Shown: positions 1 to 10,599 of the stretch, piece after piece
Layout of the letters: the number at the start of each line of letters is the position of its first letter
Numbering within the stretch: the first letter of the stretch is position 1
Origin: Zanthoxylum bungeanum
Taxonomy: Eukaryota > Streptophyta > Magnoliopsida > Sapindales > Rutaceae
Length of the DNA: 64,000 bases
Direction of reading: 5' to 3'
Assembly: GCA_019454045.1 (NCBI GenBank)
Contig: SKCR01015045.1
Location: 1-64,000 of the forward strand
Made by a program: the position numbers and the translations under genes
Notes under the pieces: generated by a model
What the model was told of the DNA's origin: nothing
Database searches by the model: none
The model's input: only the letters and a program-made list of their open reading frames with translations

Positions 1-234
1 ACATAGGTGATATGGGAAACTAATCCTTAGCTTGGAAGGATCAAACTCGACTTGGAGTCCCTCTTTTCTTCTTGGCCGAAAGCTTCACTGCACAAGGGAG
101 GAGTTTTCGCATCATCTAAGCATCCATTTTCAAGTATTGTGAGTATGATTCCGCCATACTTCAATTATTCATTCATGTATTTATATATTTTGCTTGTTCT
201 TGTTGATCTTGGGGCTTGGTTATTTTTTCCAACA
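1..234 (+). mobile_element. 3' end of a Ty1/copia LTR (fragment)
   Basis: The sequence follows the 3' end of the LTR seen complete at 39576-41539: GTGATA.GGGAAAC.AATCCTT, then TTGGCCGAAA, then a donor-like GTGAGTA, and a CCAACA terminus at about 229-234. The rest of this LTR lies outside the window. It abuts a reverse-strand copia leader, so it is probably an element inserted in that leader; the TSD cannot be tested because the other end is absent. The open frame at 52-249 is LTR sequence, not a gene. Confidence 0.7.
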
Positions 235-683
235 CTTTTCTCATTGTGACAGCTTTGGCACGTTCACAAGGAGACGTACCAAGGTTAAACTCGTCAATGA
301 TAAACTCAAGCTACTTGCGTAACCGTCACAGCTTTGGCACGTTCAGGATTCCGCTTTCGCTTGAATTTATCTAGTATCTAATATACATCCGGCATAAATA
401 AATTTCTATCGGCTACACCCTCACAGCAGTGGCACGGTCTCGGATGTAGTCACGGAAAAATATTCATAAACCGTATTGACAAGACGGACCATGTAATATG
501 CATCAAATACATAATTCACATAAACCTTATTATTATGGATTTTCCGCAAAAGATGTTTTTTATTTTATTTAATCAAATTAAATAAACACATGCATGCATC
601 AAGTAAAGATTAAATTAAACATTGAATTTAAAAGGGATAATCATATTAGGGTGTCCTGAATCAGACTCGCTCTGATACCATTT
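235..683 (-). mobile_element. Copia internal leader with PBS, reverse strand
   Basis: On the minus strand this reads as PBS (TGGTATCAGAGCGAG, complementary to initiator Met tRNA as is usual in copia; plus-strand 666-680) followed by a leader. It is the reverse complement of the leader at 53922-54600, including the repeated GTGCCAAAGC motif (plus-strand 247-265, 326-344 and a variant at 421-438). No gag reading frame is visible; the element is broken at 234. Confidence 0.75.
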
Positions 684-2461
684 TGTAGGGGTTTGATGGC
701 GAAAATCTGGAATCGCGGAAAATCAAAATTTTTCGATTTCAAAATTTTTCTTGGATCAATTAAAAAAATATTTATTTAATTATCCAATTATTAAATTCTG
801 AAAAATTACACAATAGATCAAATTTCTTAGTAATTACCGAATTACCCCACAAGTTTGCAAATTGATCATTTTAGTCCACAAATTGTCAAATAAAATTTTG
901 GATGATTCTAAATCATTTATAAAATGATTTCCAACAAGTCCAACTCATCAAAATCAGATTGCAACCAAATCCCCAAAATTTGTCTAATTGTCGTGAGCAC
1001 CCCCAATTTTCGGTTAATTGCAATTTACACCCTTTTTGTTCAAAACATGCCAAGATCAAATCCAATCAACCCAAAATTTTACATGCATCATATACACTCC
1101 ATAATACATAACATATATGAAAATCCCCAAATTTGGAAGGGCTTAAGAACCCTAATATTACAATTTCATCAAATTGACCAATATTACCAAATCTTTAAAA
1201 TCCAACACTTTAATTCATTCTTTACCACACCAAACAAGTCTTACCACTTTGAAATAATTCTAGAACAATTCTAGGTCACCAAGGAGTGGCTCAACAACTC
1301 TAGAATGGCAACTTGATTATCAAATAATCAAAAGTAAGCATTTGAAACCATTTCAAGCTTACTTACATGCATACATCTTTCATTCAAGTTAACAACCAAT
1401 TAAACACAAACTATAAGAGAAGAGACAACATCAAAGTAACACATATTGAAGCTAATCATGTTAGAAATATTTTTCATGTTGAAATCATTAAAGAAAAACT
1501 TAAAAAAACAAAAGCTTTCTAAGCATTTTCCTTTTGCCTTCAAACTTTTCTCTAAACTTCCTTTTAGTTTATTTTGTGTCTAATGAACTTATGAAACCCT
1601 AAAAATGAAACAAAATAATTTATACATCCACTTTAAGCCATGGCCGAATTTTGGAGTTAATAAATAAATATCTAGATATTTTATTTTGTTTCATTAAAGC
1701 TTTATCAACTTGTTAACTTGAATCATTACAACTTTAATGACTTTTCAACAAGTCAACAACAGCAACTCAAGTCATTTAATAAAATATCAAAACTTAAGAT
1801 ATTTATAAGTTTAATTAATTTAATCATTTAACAATTAAATAATTATTAAAATATAAATATTTTAAATATATGTATTATATTTACATTAATTATCAAATAC
1901 ATATATATTTATGATATTAGTCTAATATCTCAATTTGACAATTAATTAATGTGTATTTGATAAAATCTATCATTAAATACAAATACACAAAAATTAGGAA
2001 ATGATTATTAGGTCTCTTCGCATGTATTTTTCGTTTAACCTTTAAACGACTAATAATAATCAGTATTATTCATAAATATTGCCCTAGTGCTTTACAAGTA
2101 TATTTCACTATTGAGACTCTCTAGATTCAGGCATATCCGTCACGAAATCCAATTTCGTGTCCATAATTTACCCACCTGTATATTATGACAACCACGGATA
2201 AACTCGCTGAATCATACAGGTAGAGGTCATGGCAAATGTATAATTCCTCCGTCACAAGTATCCGGATATATCCCAGAGATATAGATGTAAACGTCAAATC
2301 TCTATAGGGACAATCCCGTCGACGTCTCTATTAGCAATCTCTAAAAGAACACTTAGAACTGACTTCTAAAGTGTACCACAGGCCCATGGTTTTTATCTGA
2401 TTGCTAATAATAAATGGACTACCTATTCTATGTACACAGAACTGACGGATCCTATCTAAAT
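684..2461 (-). mobile_element. Truncated copia LTR, reverse strand
   Basis: The LTR begins TGTAGGGG at 684, directly beside the PBS, and is collinear with the LTRs at 51100-53493 and 61248-62793. Shared blocks include the AAATTTTTC..GGAT region, the AT-rich block near 1800-1960, GACTCTCTAGATTCAGGCATATCC and the GACGGATCCTATCT block. Homology stops abruptly at about 2461, where the other copies continue for several hundred bases, so the LTR 5' portion is missing. The open frame at 924-1274 lies within the LTR and has no matching protein signature. Confidence 0.8.
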
Positions 2462-2585
2462 TCTATCATGGAGATATCCGACATATCTACAGGTTGAACA
2501 ATGAAATAACAAATTCATTAGTTAGATGGCTTATGGGTATTAGGAGTTGCAAAATCTCATGTAAGACGTAATATGTGAAAATGGA
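2462..2585. other. Unassigned junction sequence
   Basis: Short sequence between the truncated copia LTR and the gypsy integrase remnant. It does not continue the LTR and no protein motif is recognisable in six frames by eye; it may be decayed gypsy pol between RNase H and integrase. Confidence 0.4.
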
Positions 2586-3967
2586 CTAATTAAGCCTGCA
2601 TTGCAGAGCTGGAAAGAATCAAATAACGTCTCAAGTAGAGAAAGTAAGGACATAAGAAAGAGATTGAAGGATTCTTGAGAAGTCCCACTAGCCAAACAGA
2701 TCGAAGGCTAAAGATCTGCGCTTTGAACATTTTTTTAGGCAATGTCTTATACAAAATATGCCAAGATGGTGTATTATTAAAGTGTGTTGGACCAACAGAA
2801 GCCAGGACAATCATAACTGAAGTCCACGAAGGAATTTGTAGACCAACCAGGGTCAAAATGAGTGGTTAATTGTCAGAAGTGGTTATTACTGGCTGAAAAT
2901 GGGTGAAGCATGTTTCCTACGAGAGAGGATGTTTAGCATGCTAAAAACACGGGCCGATTCAAAGAGCCCCCGCAATTAAAATATCCCATATCATAAAGCC
3001 ATGTCCGTTTAAGAGTTGGGCGATCGCGTTGATTAGGAAAATTCACCCTTCATCTGTCAAGAGGCATATATTTATCATTGTAGCCACCAATTTCTTCACC
3101 AAGTGGGTGGAAGCTATTCTCTTCGTAGAAATTTCACAAGAGAAAGTCACTGGTTTTATTAGAGACTATATAATTTATAGATTTGGGATCCCCTAAATAT
3201 TAATGGCTAATTATGGGACTTCTTTAATAAGGATAAAGTTAAATAATTTTGAGGGAATTTTGGATTCAATTAGTAGACTCTACACCCAATTATGCTCAGT
3301 CAAATGGGCAATAAGAATCGTCTAACAAAATATTAAAGGACATAATCAGGAAAATGATTGTGGATAATGCAAAACATTAGACTGAGTGTTTAAGTCAAAC
3401 TTTATAGGCTCACATGATGTCGCCTCGATCAAGCAAAAAGGTTACCTCATTCCAGTTAGTTTATGGACAAGAGACAGTACCACCTATAGTAATCAATGTT
3501 CGGTTAATTAGGTAGCATTGCAAAAAAACTAAATCATGAGAACTATGGTGGGGCCCTAATGAAAAACCTATTGGAATTGGACGAACTCAAACTAATCGTC
3601 ATAAACTAATTAGAAGTGCAAAAGTCTAAGATTGCTAAATATTCTAGTAAAAAAGTTATGGCTAAGTCATTCGTGAAGGGTGAATTAGTATGGAAGGCGA
3701 TACTACCTTTCGATATGAATAGCCTAAAATATGGCAAATGGTCACCCAATTAGGAATGACTATATAAGATAGAGCTGTATTGCCCAATGAGGCTTATCAT
3801 TTAAAGGATTTAGATGGAAAGGTAGATGATAGAACGATTAATGGAAAATATATTAAGATGAACGTACCATCACTATGGGAACATGAAAGAATAGTTTTAT
3901 ATTAATGGGACAATAAAACATCCCGATGAGCAAAAGAATAAATAAATTCAAAATAGGACGATTATAT
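2586..3967 (+). pseudogene. Ty3/gypsy pol remnant (integrase), Tat/Ogre-like
   Basis: Broken pol C-terminus on the plus strand. One frame at 2675-2869 reads LYKICQDGVLLKC...TEARTIITEVHEGIC, the conserved region before the integrase zinc finger. Further frames give a KPW...WAID-like start of the catalytic core (about 3003-3040), ATNFFTKWVEAI (about 3083), a second-Asp region TADYGTSF-like (about 3205-3225), and YAQSNGQ followed by the Glu region (about 3290-3320). The tail reads LVWK.ILPF......KYGKWSPNWEG (about 3690-3760) and a typical pol end near 3890. Many stops and frameshifts make it non-functional. The motif order fits Tat/Ogre integrases. The element is split at 3968 by another insertion and resumes at 10585 with an antisense ORF and 3' LTR. 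Confidence 0.8.
3963..3967. repeat. Target-site duplication TATAT (left)
   Basis: Five bases TATAT directly before the left LTR, matched by TATAT at 10580-10584 directly after the right LTR; they define the insertion ends. Confidence 0.8.
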
Positions 3968-5796
3968 TGATCAGTGAAATCACACACGTTACGCAAGCGC
4001 ACATATCGCTTAAGTAGTATAAAAATATCGATCCCACGAGGACTTAATTTCTACTGTTGTTATTAATTATTGATACTATTTATTTACATGTATCTAATTA
4101 AAGGGAGAAGGGAATGATTGTTTGATTGGTTGGTTGAATGTGGATTTGCTAAGTAAATACACAAAAGAAAATACCAAGGAAAATAAACAAAAGACACAAA
4201 TATATAGGGTTGTGATTCCACACAGTATTATACTAAAGATGAATTAATTCTCTTATATATGTGTAATAAATTATTCTATTAACCTGGAGTACGAAGTTAT
4301 GCAAAAACCTCTTTCGATGGTGAGATACAAACACCCAGAATAACTCAATTAATCATATGTCTATGTTAACCAAGTTATCTGAATTCATTAAGTTCAAGTT
4401 CCAATTGTGGCTACCCCCGCCCGACAGTTATATGTCTATCCTGGAAGAAAATCTACCTAAGGGTCACCATGCCCTAAGGTGAGATCGTGCGCTATTGAAT
4501 TTAAGGCTGAAACCTAAAATCCTTTTCCAAGTTCATTTTAAGTTTACCCCATCAATCTTATTGGTGATCAGGCAACAAGAAGCATTAATCTTAAAATTCA
4601 GTAAACAAACTAAAGCATTAAACATAATATAATTAAATCAATTATTAAACACGTAAATATTGTGCTTCATCACTTCCTTAGAATAAAAATAAATTGTTGG
4701 GGGTTAGGGTATCCACCTTTAATATTTCAAATGTAGAAATCTCACTTTATTATAATATAGAAATTGCTAGTGTTACCCATTTAAGTCAAACCAGCCATAA
4801 GGCGGTGTTATTATTTGTCTATAACCAGCCATATAGGCGGTAATCATCTGTCACCTAACGACTGACCATATAGGCGGTGTCACATTATGTCAAATAAAAA
4901 AAACCAACCATTAAGGTGGTATCAAATTTAATCAATATTATTAAATTACAATTTTCATATTATAAATTAAGTGAGATTAATCTACCTTATCATATTAAAG
5001 GTTGCACCTTTCCTCCATCGGAAATTAACTACTAAACATAAAAGAAAGTAAAAACACACAAACTATTATTACTAAAAATAAAAATAAAAATAAAAATACA
5101 TTACAAAACCACTAAATAAAACACACAAGATACAATCTTTAATTATTTATCAAGAAACCAAGGAAAGTATGAAATTTACAAATGAAATGGAATGGTATTT
5201 ATAGGCAAAATTTTACCTCCACCAATTTCTTCATCAATTTCTCCACAAATTTCTCGACCAATTGCTCCACCAAACATGACACCAAACATGGTACAAAACA
5301 TAACACCAAATCCTCCACCAAACATGCAAGCAAGTTTGGTGGAAGTTTGACAATTTTAATTTATTTTAATTTATTTTATTTTATTTTTGTTTTGAAAATG
5401 ACTTTAATAATTACACATAACACACTTCCATATTTTTTATCAATTCATCAAAATTGTAGATCTTTTAGTCTTCTTTAATCAGGAACATGAATCACCTTAA
5501 TCCGATATCGGAGTAGAAATTTATGGCCAAAATACGACAATTGCGCAAAGTTGAAATTTTAAAAATTGTACTTCGTTAGAATGCCATTTCAAGTTTCCAA
5601 CCTCCAAAATCCAAATGTCAAGTCCAGTTTTTGCCCTTACTTGTTCCACATTTAGTCTTGATTGATTCCATTAAGTCCCAATTTTATTTATCTGTAAAAT
5701 AAACTAAAACACATCAAAACATTCATAAAATCCGAGAAACTATAAAAAATATTAAGTAAAATGGGCGGTAAATAGTGATATATTTTCCGCTCATCA
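3968..5796 (-). repeat. 3' LTR of the LOG-carrying element (full length)
   Basis: 1829 bp. In element orientation it starts TGATGAGCGG and ends CACTGATCA. It matches 9594-10579 at both ends but keeps about 840 bp (roughly 4578-5430) that the other copy lacks. That extra part holds a run of GCCATATAGGCGGT-like repeats (about 4793-4920). The open frame 5182-5478 is a low-complexity STKH-rich reading of the LTR. Confidence 0.85.
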
Positions 5797-6290
5797 CACC
5801 CCCAAACCTAACATTTTGCTAGTCCTCGAGCAAAACAATAAAATAAAATAAAACAAACAACTGAAACTAAATTAAACTAAGTCACTTTCGTAGGGATCAC
5901 GATTGCATTTAACATATGCAACAAGCCTTTAAACCCCTATGTGTCTCTAGTGGACGAATTGTAGTCTCGTGAGGGCTTACATCGATGATACCCACAAACG
6001 TCAAATGCAAACAAAAGCAAAATGATCAAACAAGTTAGTGACTAAACAAGTGAAACGATTATAGAAGTTAATAGTTTTCTTTCTTTCTAAATTACCAAAT
6101 AAGTAAATTCTCCGATTATTTTTATCATTCTCCATATACATAACCAACAAGGTATTAATCAAATCAGTGTGCCCACAATATTCATAAGTGTAGTTGAAAA
6201 GAGAGTAATATTTTTCTCCTAAAGTTATATCAGAATTCACACCTTTATTTGGCAATGGAACTTTTTCTGACTTTTATTTATTTAGAACAT
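5797..6290 (-). other. PPT and 3' untranslated region of the LOG-carrying element
   Basis: Next to the LTR is the purine tract TAGGTTTGGGGGTG (plus-strand 5797-5810, read on minus). The adjoining bases (AGCAAAATGTTAGG, and the CGTAGGGATCACGATTGCATTT block at 5890-5912) are the reverse complement of 21710-21815 in the 16115-23201 element, so the two share their 3' end. The frame at 6001-6255 has no recognisable domain. Confidence 0.65.
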
Positions 6291-6535
6291 CTTCAATCCA
6301 TGTAGCGAGTTTTGGGCCAGTGACTCCCAAGCCAGTTGGCTTTAGGGCACTAGGTGTTAAGACACCCTTACAGACTTAATTACTCGGATCTCAGATATCT
6401 TTTTTTAACATCTTTAATCAATGTAGCGAGCTTTGGGCCAGTGACTCCCAAACCAGTTGGCTTTAGGGCAGTAAGTGTTAAAACACCACTTCGGACTTAA
6501 TTACTCGAATTTCAGATATTTGTTTTTCACTTATT
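6285..6535. repeat. Tandem duplication of about 130 bp
   Basis: Two adjacent copies (about 6287-6410 and 6412-6535) share CAATC.ATGTAGCGAG, TTTGGGCCAGTGACTCCCAA, CCAGTTGGCTTTAGGGCA, GTGTTAA.ACACC and CTTAATTACTCG in the same order. They lie in the 3' untranslated part of the element, between the LOG ORF and the PPT. Confidence 0.85.
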
Positions 6536-7031
6536 ATTCCATTATTTTTTTAGATGCTTCCTCCAATTAAATTAGAGCACTGAATATTACAAACTTTTCA
6601 CTTACAACTCATGGCCGTATGTTACCATGCCTGTTGATAATATCTGTCAACTGAGCATATGAAGATCCAATTTAGTCAGTATTATGGAGAATTCACAAAT
6701 TTAAATAATTCAAAAGGAAACAAACAAAAATTAACTTGTTACGAAATAGATTGAGATACGTCTAATGAGTGGAAATTTCTTACACATCTATCTCACACCA
6801 ATTTCACATGGTTAGTCAAATTAAAAACATAAAAAAAAAATTTAAATTTTTTTTTTGAAAATTTGTGACTAAAAACCAAGCATAAAAAACAACAAAACGA
6901 AAAAAATAAGATACTAATCAACTATTCCCCTCCCCCAAATCTAATTGAGACATTATCCCCAATGTCTAAAAAGTTGAAGAAGAGTTTAAAAACAGTACCT
7001 GGTTAATTGGAATTCTACGTCTAAAATAAAA
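6536..7031 (-). other. 3' untranslated region downstream of LOG
   Basis: No coding signature. On the minus strand it contains ACATTGGGGATAATGT followed by ATTTGGGGGAGGGG (about 6935-6965), which resembles the conserved TTGAGGACAATG...GGGGGA signature before the 3' end of Athila-type elements. Confidence 0.5.
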
Positions 7032-7685
7032 TTAAATGTTAAGATCCAGATTTATCCGATGCTTCTTACCACGATCATTATCAGACCAGTTAATCTTGGA
7101 AAGGATAGGGTCAAATTGTGGTTTAAATGTTAAAAGTTGGTCAATTAAATCATTTATTGTTCTGGCAGTGAAGAGGAAATCTTTTACAGGTTTTAAAAGG
7201 AACCCATTTCTCCTGGCATTTTCAAGAACCATAAAAAGGAAGTCATAAAATCCATCAACATTAAACAGTCCAATTAGTTTTTGTTGTATGTTCAAGTTCG
7301 CCCAAGATAGAACTGTAAAAATTTCCTCTATCGTGCCCAAGCCACATGGCAAAGCAATAAAAGCATCAGCACGATTAATCATTTCAACTAGTCGTTCAGA
7401 CATACCTGGCACGATGCATTCCTCTTCGTTTGATGGTCCTATAAGATTCGCCTCTACCAAAGGTTTTGGGATGATTCCCAGAACTTGACTACCTCATTCA
7501 TATACAACCCTTGAAATGTATCCCATTAGTCTAAGATTGCCACCACCATATACTAAGTGCATAATCCTCTCAGTTATGACTCTACCTAATTCTTGTGCTG
7601 CCGCAATGAATTCTGGTTTAGAGCCAACAATAGTACCGCAAAACACATAGATTTTTACAACTCATCTTCTTGAAGTTGCTTCCAT
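7032..7685 (-). pseudogene. LOG-like: Retrotransposon-borne LOG (cytokinin phosphoribohydrolase), two stop codons
   Basis: Intact LOG enzymes cleave cytokinin riboside 5'-monophosphates to free bases, the last step of cytokinin activation. From the ATG at 7685 to the stop at 7032 there is one uninterrupted 218-codon phase, close to the length of plant LOG proteins, with TGA at codons 8 and 64 and no frameshift. Visible features: IYVFCG start of the Rossmann fold (about residue 12), HLVYGGGN (about 43-50), LGIIPKP (about 69-75), MSERLVEMINRADAFIALP (about 94-112), the signature PCGLGTIEE (Gly2 of PGGxGTxxE changed to Cys, at 7323-7352), GLFNVDGFYD, and a C-terminal FKPQFDPILSKINW block matching the plant LOG tail. 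It has no introns, unlike host LOG genes, and shares the orientation of the enclosing element. It is a sister of 26428-27080. Confidence 0.9.
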
Positions 7686-7740
7686 TTTTTTATGTATTTC
7701 TTTCTCAGATCTGGATGTCTTCAAGAGTACAATAACGAGC

Positions 7741-7760
7741 TAAATTTATAGATCCTGAAA
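7741..7760 (-). promoter_or_regulatory. TATA-like and splice-acceptor-like sequence before LOG
   Basis: On the minus strand TTTTCAGGATCTATAAATTTA lies 56-76 bases before the ATG. The same block (TTTTCAGGTTCTATAAATT) precedes the plus-strand LOG at 26352-26370. It could be a TATA box (CTATAAATT) or a 3' splice site (TTTTCAG|G); which one cannot be decided from sequence. Confidence 0.4.
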
Positions 7761-8160
7761 ATGGGTGAGTAATAATAGCACTAGTACTTGCCAAATGAAA
7801 ATTATTAGCTAAACAGTAAAATATATCGTGAAAGTCAAAAAGTGTTGATCCTATCGGTGAAATTTAAGGAACTCAAAACCGAAAAGCAAATGAAATCAAT
7901 TATTTAAGGTAACAGAATTATGTACGCAATACGTCACTCGATTGGTATATAAATCCATTAGGATGCGTCTCAAGAATCCATTCCTTACTCAACCATCATT
8001 AATGAATTAAATCTCATCATTGTGATTGCCAAACACCATTCCTCTTATCTTCTCTGCTTTAAATGCTCTGTTTGTGTCTTTCTCTGAAAATATCACACAA
8101 AATTACAAACTCTACAACATGTATACACAAAATAAAATATAAATTGCAATAATAAAAATT
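7761..8160 (-). other. Spacer between the GGGAGGCAACCC motif and LOG
   Basis: No reading frame of note. It is collinear with 25800-26350 read in reverse: shared blocks include GAGACGCATCCTAATG.ATTTATA, the CGAGTG.CGTATTG block and ACTTTTTGACTTTCACGA, showing that the LOG cassette is common to both elements. Confidence 0.7.
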
Positions 8161-8164
8161 GCAT

Positions 8165-8212
8165 GGGTTGCCTCCCTACTAGCGCTAAATTTTTCATCTT
8201 CAGTCAGACGTT
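8165..8212 (-). promoter_or_regulatory. Conserved GGGAGGCAACCC motif of the element family
   Basis: On the minus strand GTCTGACTGAAGATGA... TTTAGCGCTAGTAGGGAGGCAACCC. The same motif stands at 20461-20505 and 25754-25798 in the other gypsy elements, always after the gag/pol region and before the 3' block. The GGG..CCC part can pair as a short hairpin. A similar GGGAGGCAACCC sequence is known to me from Athila-type elements; its role is not established. Confidence 0.7.
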
Positions 8213-8472
8213 ACTGAAGATCATCTGTCAATGAGGTTTCAGCGTGGTTTTGGACGTCCGATTAAAGCCAATCTCATGAGCGTTGCTTTTGAAGGGTCCC
8301 TTGCAACGGTAAAATGGCAAAAAAAAATTTGTCTCATTCAGTGCTTGTGCCACCTTTTTAAAATTTATTACTCCAGTGGTTCCTGAAAAGAAATTCCTGA
8401 AAAGAAAGAAATAAAATCAGAAGGTATCGTATGGTGCTTGACTTTGAATGGGAGTTCCATTTTATCAAGCTT

Positions 8473-8640
8473 CTAGGCGATGTCTTTGATTTTTACTCCC
8501 CAATACATTGATTTTTCTCCTAAATGCATGAGATCTTTAATATGGTCAGACATTTGCTCCTCCATTTGTTTTGCTTCTTGCTCCACCTTTTCGTCACAGA
8601 TGTACTCCAAAATTTCATTGTTCAGCTCTTCATCTTTCAT
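8473..8640 (-). CDS. Small ORF of the gypsy element (56 codons)
   Basis: Starts MKDEELNNEILEYICDEKVE and continues as an acidic, Glu/Lys/Met-rich helix to the stop at 8473. It is preceded on the minus strand by an acceptor-like sequence (TTTACATCCTCAG|GTTGACACATATGG) with an open in-frame extension VDTYGAWISQ. It lies where pol would start. I do not recognise it; it could be a gag exon or the start of a degraded pol. Confidence 0.4.
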   Translation of the reverse strand: MKDEELNNEILEYICDEKVEQEAKQMEEQMSDHIKDLMHLGEKSMYWGVKIKDIA

Positions 8641-8746
8641 CTGTGAAATCCATGCTCCATATGTGTCAACCTGAGGATGTAAATATATGTTTAATTGTAG
8701 GTCTTTATCCTTTGTGGTTGGTATGAACGGCTCGAGTAGCTATTCT

Positions 8747-9456
8747 TCAAACATCTGTGAGAGTTTCATCTTCACTTGTTGATGGTATAGACAGCTCTAC
8801 TACTTGTTCCTCCTCAGAGTCTGATGAATAATAAAGATAAAATTGAGATTTTGTTGGTTCGGGCTCCTGAACTGATACCTTTGATTCTTGATACTGCTCA
8901 GCCTTTTCCTCTGTTAAAGTGTCATCATGAAATGCTTGGTATTTTAAGGCTTCATCGGTGTTATTTGAATTTGTTCTGTGAGGTATGTAGTTATGGTTGT
9001 AGATTATTTGTCTCAATTCATTTACCATCCTCTATAAGGTTTTGATTTGATCCAGAAATGTTGCATCATGTTCAGCTTCCCGTTTCTCGAGCCTGTTTAT
9101 CAATTGTCTTCCCACTGATGGTTCTGGTCCTTAAAGATCATAGGTTGATCGTAGATAAGATGGAAAATATAGTTCAGTGAATATGCTGGTTCATTATATG
9201 AAGGTCCCTGATAGTTCTTCCACCCTGAATTATAGTTGTATATGCATTGATCGCGTGGGTGGTTACCATCACATTTCTCACAGCTCCCCATTGCGTTATG
9301 AAATGGTTGGGAAAATGTTGTATTGAATGGTTCTGATATCCAATGATAATTGGGCTGGACATTAGGCCTCAGAAAACCGGACTGCTGCTCCCTAATTTGG
9401 GGTGTATCTTCACCTCGTAAAGCTCATAATTCTTCTATTTCCCAATAGTGATCCAT
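8747..9456 (-). pseudogene. Gypsy gag C-terminal part with zinc knuckle
   Basis: From the ATG at 9456 (MDHYWEIEEL, then an in-frame TGA) the frame continues to a zinc-knuckle-like CEKCDGNHPRDQC (about 9250-9288, spacing CX2CX3HX4C) and YQGPSYNEPAYS, typical of Athila-type gag C-termini. A frameshift near 9105 and a TAG near 9030 separate a second block (9028-8747) that begins MVNELRQIIYNHNYIPHRTN and ends in an acidic tail with SSDSEEEQVVEL. The N-terminal capsid region seen at 17799-18160 in the other element is missing, so this gag is both truncated and broken. Gag would form the particle and bind RNA. Confidence 0.75.
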
Positions 9457-9570
9457 TTTTCAACCACCTGAAAAATAAAAGAAGGAAATAAAAATTACAA
9501 ATAAAAATAAAGAAAATTAGATACAAGTAAAAGAGATAGCTTCAAAATTAATAACGCAAGAAAAATAAGT

Positions 9571-9587
9571 CCCCGGCAACGGCGCCA
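9571..9587 (-). promoter_or_regulatory. Primer-binding site of the LOG-carrying element
   Basis: Minus strand TGGCGCCGTTGCCGGGG, six bases inside the right LTR, the PBS used by Athila-like gypsy elements. Identical to the PBS at 17504-17520 on the plus strand. Confidence 0.9.
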
Positions 9588-9593
9588 AAAACT

Positions 9594-10579
9594 TGACCGG
9601 TGAAATCACACACGTTACGCAAGCGCACGTATCGCTCAAGTAGTATAAGAATATCGATCCCATGAGGACTTAATTTCTACTGTTGTTATTAATTATTGAT
9701 ATTATTTATTTACAGGTATCTAATTAAAGGGAGAAGGGAATGATTGCTTGATTGGTTGGTTGAATGTGGATTTGCTAAATAAATAAATATACAAAAGAAA
9801 ATAATAAGGAAAATAAACAAAAGACACAAATATCTGGCGTTGTGATTCAACACAGTATTATTCTAAAGATGAATTAATTCTCTTATATATGTGTAATAAA
9901 TTAGTCTGTTAACCTGGAACACAAAGATATGCAAAAGTCTATTTCGATGGTCAGATACAAACACCCAGAATAACCCAATTAATCATATGTCTATATTAAC
10001 CAAGTTATCTGAATTCATTAAGTTCAAGTTCCAATTATGGCTACCCCCGCCCGATAGGTATATGTCTATCCTGGAAGGAAATCTACCTAAGGGTCACCAT
10101 GTCCTAAGGTGAGATCGTGAGCTATTGAATCTAAGGCTGAAACCTAAAATCATTTTTCCAAGTTCATTTTAAGTTTACCCCATCAATCTTATTGGTGATC
10201 AGAATTCGAAATTCGAAATTCCTATGAACGTCAAAGTTGTAGATCTTTGAGTCTTCTTTAATCTGGAACCTGAATCACCTCAATCCGATATCGGAGTAGA
10301 AATTTATGGCCAAAATACGGCAATTGCGCCAAGTTGAAATTTTCGAAATTGTACTTCGTTAGAACGCCATATCAAGTTTCCAACCTCCAAAATCAAAATG
10401 TCAAGTCCAGTTTTTGCCCTTATTTGTTCCACATTTAGTCTTCATTGATTCCATTAAGTCCCGATTTTATTTTATCTTTAAAATAAACTAAAACATATAA
10501 AACGTTTGTAAACCCCGAGAAACTATACAAAATATTAAATAAAATGGGCGATAAATAGTGATATATTTTCCGCTCATCA
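9594..10579 (-). repeat. 5' LTR of the LOG-carrying element (internally deleted)
   Basis: 986 bp. Matches the first ~610 bp and last ~370 bp of 3968-5796; the middle ~840 bp is missing. At the deletion point (about 10201-10225) there is a short AATTCGAAATTCGAAATTC repeat. The deleted part would include much of U3/R, so this copy is unlikely to be an active promoter. Confidence 0.85.
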
Positions 10580-10584
10580 TATAT
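10580..10584. repeat. Target-site duplication TATAT (right)
   Basis: Matches 3963-3967 and closes the insertion. Confidence 0.8.
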
Positions 10585-10599
10585 ATCCTAATGTACATA

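Larger units (their letters stand above)
3968..10579 (-). mobile_element. Non-autonomous gypsy element carrying gag and a LOG gene
   Basis: A complete 6.6 kb element on the minus strand. Terminal repeats are at 3968-5796 and 9594-10579 (TGATCAG/TGACCGG ... CGCTCATCA), with TSD TATAT at 3963-3967 and 10580-10584. The PBS TGGCGCCGTTGCCGGGG lies at 9571-9587 (minus strand) next to the right LTR; a PPT (GGTTTGGGGGTG) lies at about 5797-5808 next to the left LTR. The interior has a gag remnant, a small ORF, the GGGAGGCAACCC motif and a LOG ORF, with no reverse transcriptase or integrase. The PBS and the ACATTGGGGATAATGT signature near 6950 suggest the Athila group. It sits inside the Tat-like remnant 2586-13117. 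Confidence 0.9.

Noticed and set aside
5182..5478. ORF of 98 codons with STKH repeats
   Set aside because: Low-complexity reading of a CACCAAACATG-type repeat inside the LTR; the second LTR lacks it by deletion.
8473..9456. Envelope-like ORF of an Athila element
   Set aside because: No signal peptide or membrane segment; the zinc knuckle and position next to the PBS identify gag.
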